Assembly: GCA_902464375.1 (NCBI GenBank)
Contig: CABQIM010000097.1
Coordinates: 1-6,165, forward strand
DNA from: an uncultured bacterium
Lineage (GTDB): Bacteria; Cyanobacteriota; Vampirovibrionia; Gastranaerophilales; Gastranaerophilaceae
DNA: 6,165 nt
Reading direction: 5' to 3'
In this document: piece by piece, positions 5,362 to 6,165 of the stretch
How the letters are laid out: each line of letters starts with the position of its first letter
Numbering within the stretch: the first letter of the stretch is position 1
Program-made: the position numbers and the translations under genes
Notes under the pieces: model-generated
Told to the model about the DNA's origin: nothing
Database searches by the model: none
What the model saw: only the letters and a program-made list of their open reading frames with translations

Positions 5362-5455
5362 GTATCAAGGTAGTTAAGCAGATAGGAAGCGAGGAATTTA
5401 AAAGTCTATAAGGAGCTAAGACGATAAGACGAGAAGTTCGTTACAAAAGAATTAC
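5362..5455 (+). repeat. Octamer-array dispersed repeat, copy 2 (four units)
   Basis: This 94-bp copy of the element at 2441-2542 has a 42-base head differing at two positions, four 8-bp units at 5404-5435 (GTCTATAA, GGAGCTAA, GACGATAA, GACGAGAA) and the 20-base tail GTTCGTTACAAAAGAATTAC. It is one unit shorter than copy 1. It lies about 150 bases upstream of the SLH gene start and belongs to the 405-base spacer 5212-5616, which otherwise holds promoters and two more repeat fragments. Confidence 0.85.
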
Positions 5456-5460
5456 AAAGT

Positions 5461-5496
5461 CGTCATTCTGAAAGCCTAGAATATTAATGCGAACGA
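5461..5496 (+). repeat. Half copy of the palindromic repeat seen at 2822
   Basis: CGTCATTCTGAAAGCCTAGA and the following ATTAATGCGA match the left arm of the element at 2822-2898 with a few changes, but the right arm and the CTATTAATGTT end are missing. It appears to be a truncated copy directly after the octamer-array element. Confidence 0.6.
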
Positions 5497-5520
5497 TTAG
5501 ACAGTGATACTTATAAATTA

Positions 5521-5569
5521 AACGTTATACATTGCTGTTGTTACGGTAGGGCGAGTAATTTTACTCCCC
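5521..5569 (+). repeat. TTACGGTAGG hairpin repeat, copy 2
   Basis: It aligns without gaps to 2661-2709. The core GTTGTTACGGTAGG (5537-5550) is identical. The stem here is GGCGAGTAA (5550-5558) with TTACTCCCC (5561-5569), with one mispair, although most stem bases differ from copy 1. An A-run follows on the plus strand, so it is not a terminator in that direction. Confidence 0.7.
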
Positions 5570-5580
5570 AAAAAATACTA

Positions 5581-5610
5581 TTGTTCTCTTTTAATTCTTA
5601 GTGTTACAAT
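5581..5610 (+). promoter_or_regulatory. Promoter of the DUF4186 gene, predicted leaderless
   Basis: TTGTTC (5581-5586) and TACAAT (5605-5610) are separated by 18 bases; TG at 5602-5603 one base before the -10 box fits an extended -10 motif. The ATG follows only 6 bases after the -10 box, and no Shine-Dalgarno sequence exists, so transcription should begin at or next to the start codon. The arrangement closely mirrors the lepA start. Confidence 0.6.
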
Positions 5611-5616
5611 AAAATT

Positions 5617-5961
5617 ATGACAGATATATTTGACAAACTTGCAAAATCTGATTTTAGAAGCAAGTTTAAATTAAAGCAAAAAGATAAAGATTATATTTTT
5701 CAAAAAGGTTTAAATACAATTGAGCAACACGCTTATGATTTTATATCAAAGCGTCTTGCACCTGCTGATATTCCAAATGATGGAAAACAAACACCAATGA
5801 AAGGTCATCCGGTATTTATTGCGCAACACGCAACTGCTTGTTGCTGCAGAGGTTGTCTTTCTAAGTGGCATAAAATTACAAAGGGGATTGAGTTAACTCA
5901 ATCTCAACAAGATTATGTTGTAAAAATTATTATGGAATGGATAAAACGACAATTAAGTTAG
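5617..5961 (+). CDS. DUF4186 family protein with Cys/His cluster
   Basis: This 114-residue cytoplasmic protein is complete and covers the whole family. I recognise the DUF4186 pattern: KSDFRSKFKL near residue 10, RLAPADIPNDGKQTPMKGHP at about 46-65, then VFIAQHATACCCRGCLSKWH at 66-85, and a C-terminal helix with QQDYVVKII and W108. No biochemical function is established for the family to my knowledge. His64, His71, Cys75-77, Cys80 and His85 form a dense cluster that could bind a metal, which is inference. There is no signal peptide or membrane segment. It is a lone plus-strand gene, divergent from the SLH gene across a 405-base repeat-bearing spacer, with no Shine-Dalgarno and a -10 box 6 bases before the ATG. 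No terminator is visible in the 200 bases that follow. Family assignment is fairly sure, from memory of the motif. Confidence 0.88.
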   Translation: MTDIFDKLAKSDFRSKFKLKQKDKDYIFQKGLNTIEQHAYDFISKRLAPADIPNDGKQTPMKGHPVFIAQHATACCCRGCLSKWHKITKGIELTQSQQDYVVKIIMEWIKRQLS

Positions 5962-6017
5962 TATTTTAATATATAACATTGTTGGTAATCTTCTAAAATA
6001 ACTTCTTTAAGTAGATT

Positions 6018-6053
6018 CTTTGGATTCAAATAATTGTTGTTCTCAGAATAACG
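6018..6053 (+). repeat. 36-bp dispersed repeat, copy 2
   Basis: This is the partner of 3131-3166, 28 of 36 positions identical, located 57 bases after the DUF4186 gene stop. The preceding AGATTCTTTGGATTC and following CAGAATAACG echo the ends of common extragenic repeats, but only two copies can be compared here. Confidence 0.5.
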
Positions 6054-6076
6054 TAAATTGTGGCAATACATAATGC

Positions 6077-6147
6077 CATTCTGAAAAGACAGAAAATCTA
6101 GCGTTCAGCATAGATTTTCGTCTTATTCAGAATCTATTAATGTTGAT
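6077..6147 (+). repeat. 71-bp palindromic repeat, copy B (inverted)
   Basis: This is the exact reverse complement of 2722-2792 except for one base. Hairpin arms span 6078-6133. The end CTATTAATGTTGAT is at the right, next to a T-run at 6147-6152, but that run is separated from the stem by about 14 bases, so terminator function is doubtful. The 18 bases after it to the window edge hold nothing I can support. Confidence 0.9.
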
Positions 6148-6165
6148 TTTTTATGTCCTGCGCGG

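Noticed and set aside
5550..5575. Intrinsic terminator at the TTACGGTAGG hairpin
   Set aside because: The run after the stem on the plus strand is A, not T, and on the minus strand the T-run comes before the stem.
6153..6165. Start of a gene at the right edge (ATG at 6153)
   Set aside because: Only four codons are visible, with no Shine-Dalgarno; the opposite strand is equally uninformative.

Overview
The window looks like chromosomal DNA of an AT-rich, uncultured-type bacterium. The best guess is a gut Gastranaerophilales (Melainabacteria/Vampirovibrionia, the non-photosynthetic sister group of Cyanobacteria). This is an inference from gene style: a secreted S-layer-homology (SLH) protein with GYPDG/SRAE repeats and many cysteines, a bare LuxR-type DNA-binding domain, AT-rich spacers, and intergenic DNA packed with small palindromic repeats. 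No rRNA or lineage-specific marker is present to prove it.

Layout from left to right. (1) 1-88, minus: the first 29 codons of an unrecognised protein with a good ribosome binding site. (2) 89-362: AT-rich divergent spacer with a plausible promoter for the next gene. (3) 363-593, plus: a 76-residue stand-alone LuxR/GerE helix-turn-helix protein. (4) 562-2364, minus: lepA (elongation factor 4), complete, converging on the LuxR-type gene and overlapping its last 32 bases. (5) 2365-3174: an 810-base gene-free island made largely of short repeats (octamer tandem arrays, several hairpin families), ending in the SLH gene's rho-independent terminator. (6) 3175-5211, minus: a 678-residue secreted protein with a cysteine-rich N-terminal segment, three SLH repeats and an unassigned C-terminal half. 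(7) 5212-5616: a divergent spacer carrying second copies of several of the repeat families. (8) 5617-5961, plus: a DUF4186-family protein. (9) 5962-6165: a spacer with two more repeat copies, one almost identical but inverted relative to a copy 3.3 kb away.

The genes do not form an operon or an obvious joint pathway; each seems to be its own transcription unit. Two things link them. First, lepA and the DUF4186 gene share an unusual start: a near-consensus -10 box 6-7 bases before the ATG and no Shine-Dalgarno sequence, which predicts leaderless mRNAs, whereas the SLH gene and the left-edge gene have strong Shine-Dalgarno sequences. Second, at least six dispersed repeat families recur in the spacers, several with clear stem-loops, one with copies differing by exactly one 8-bp unit, and some in a mirror-like order. 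No complete mobile element, CRISPR array, tRNA or rRNA was seen. The repeats, the leaderless starts and the cysteine-patterned SLH protein are the parts most worth following up.
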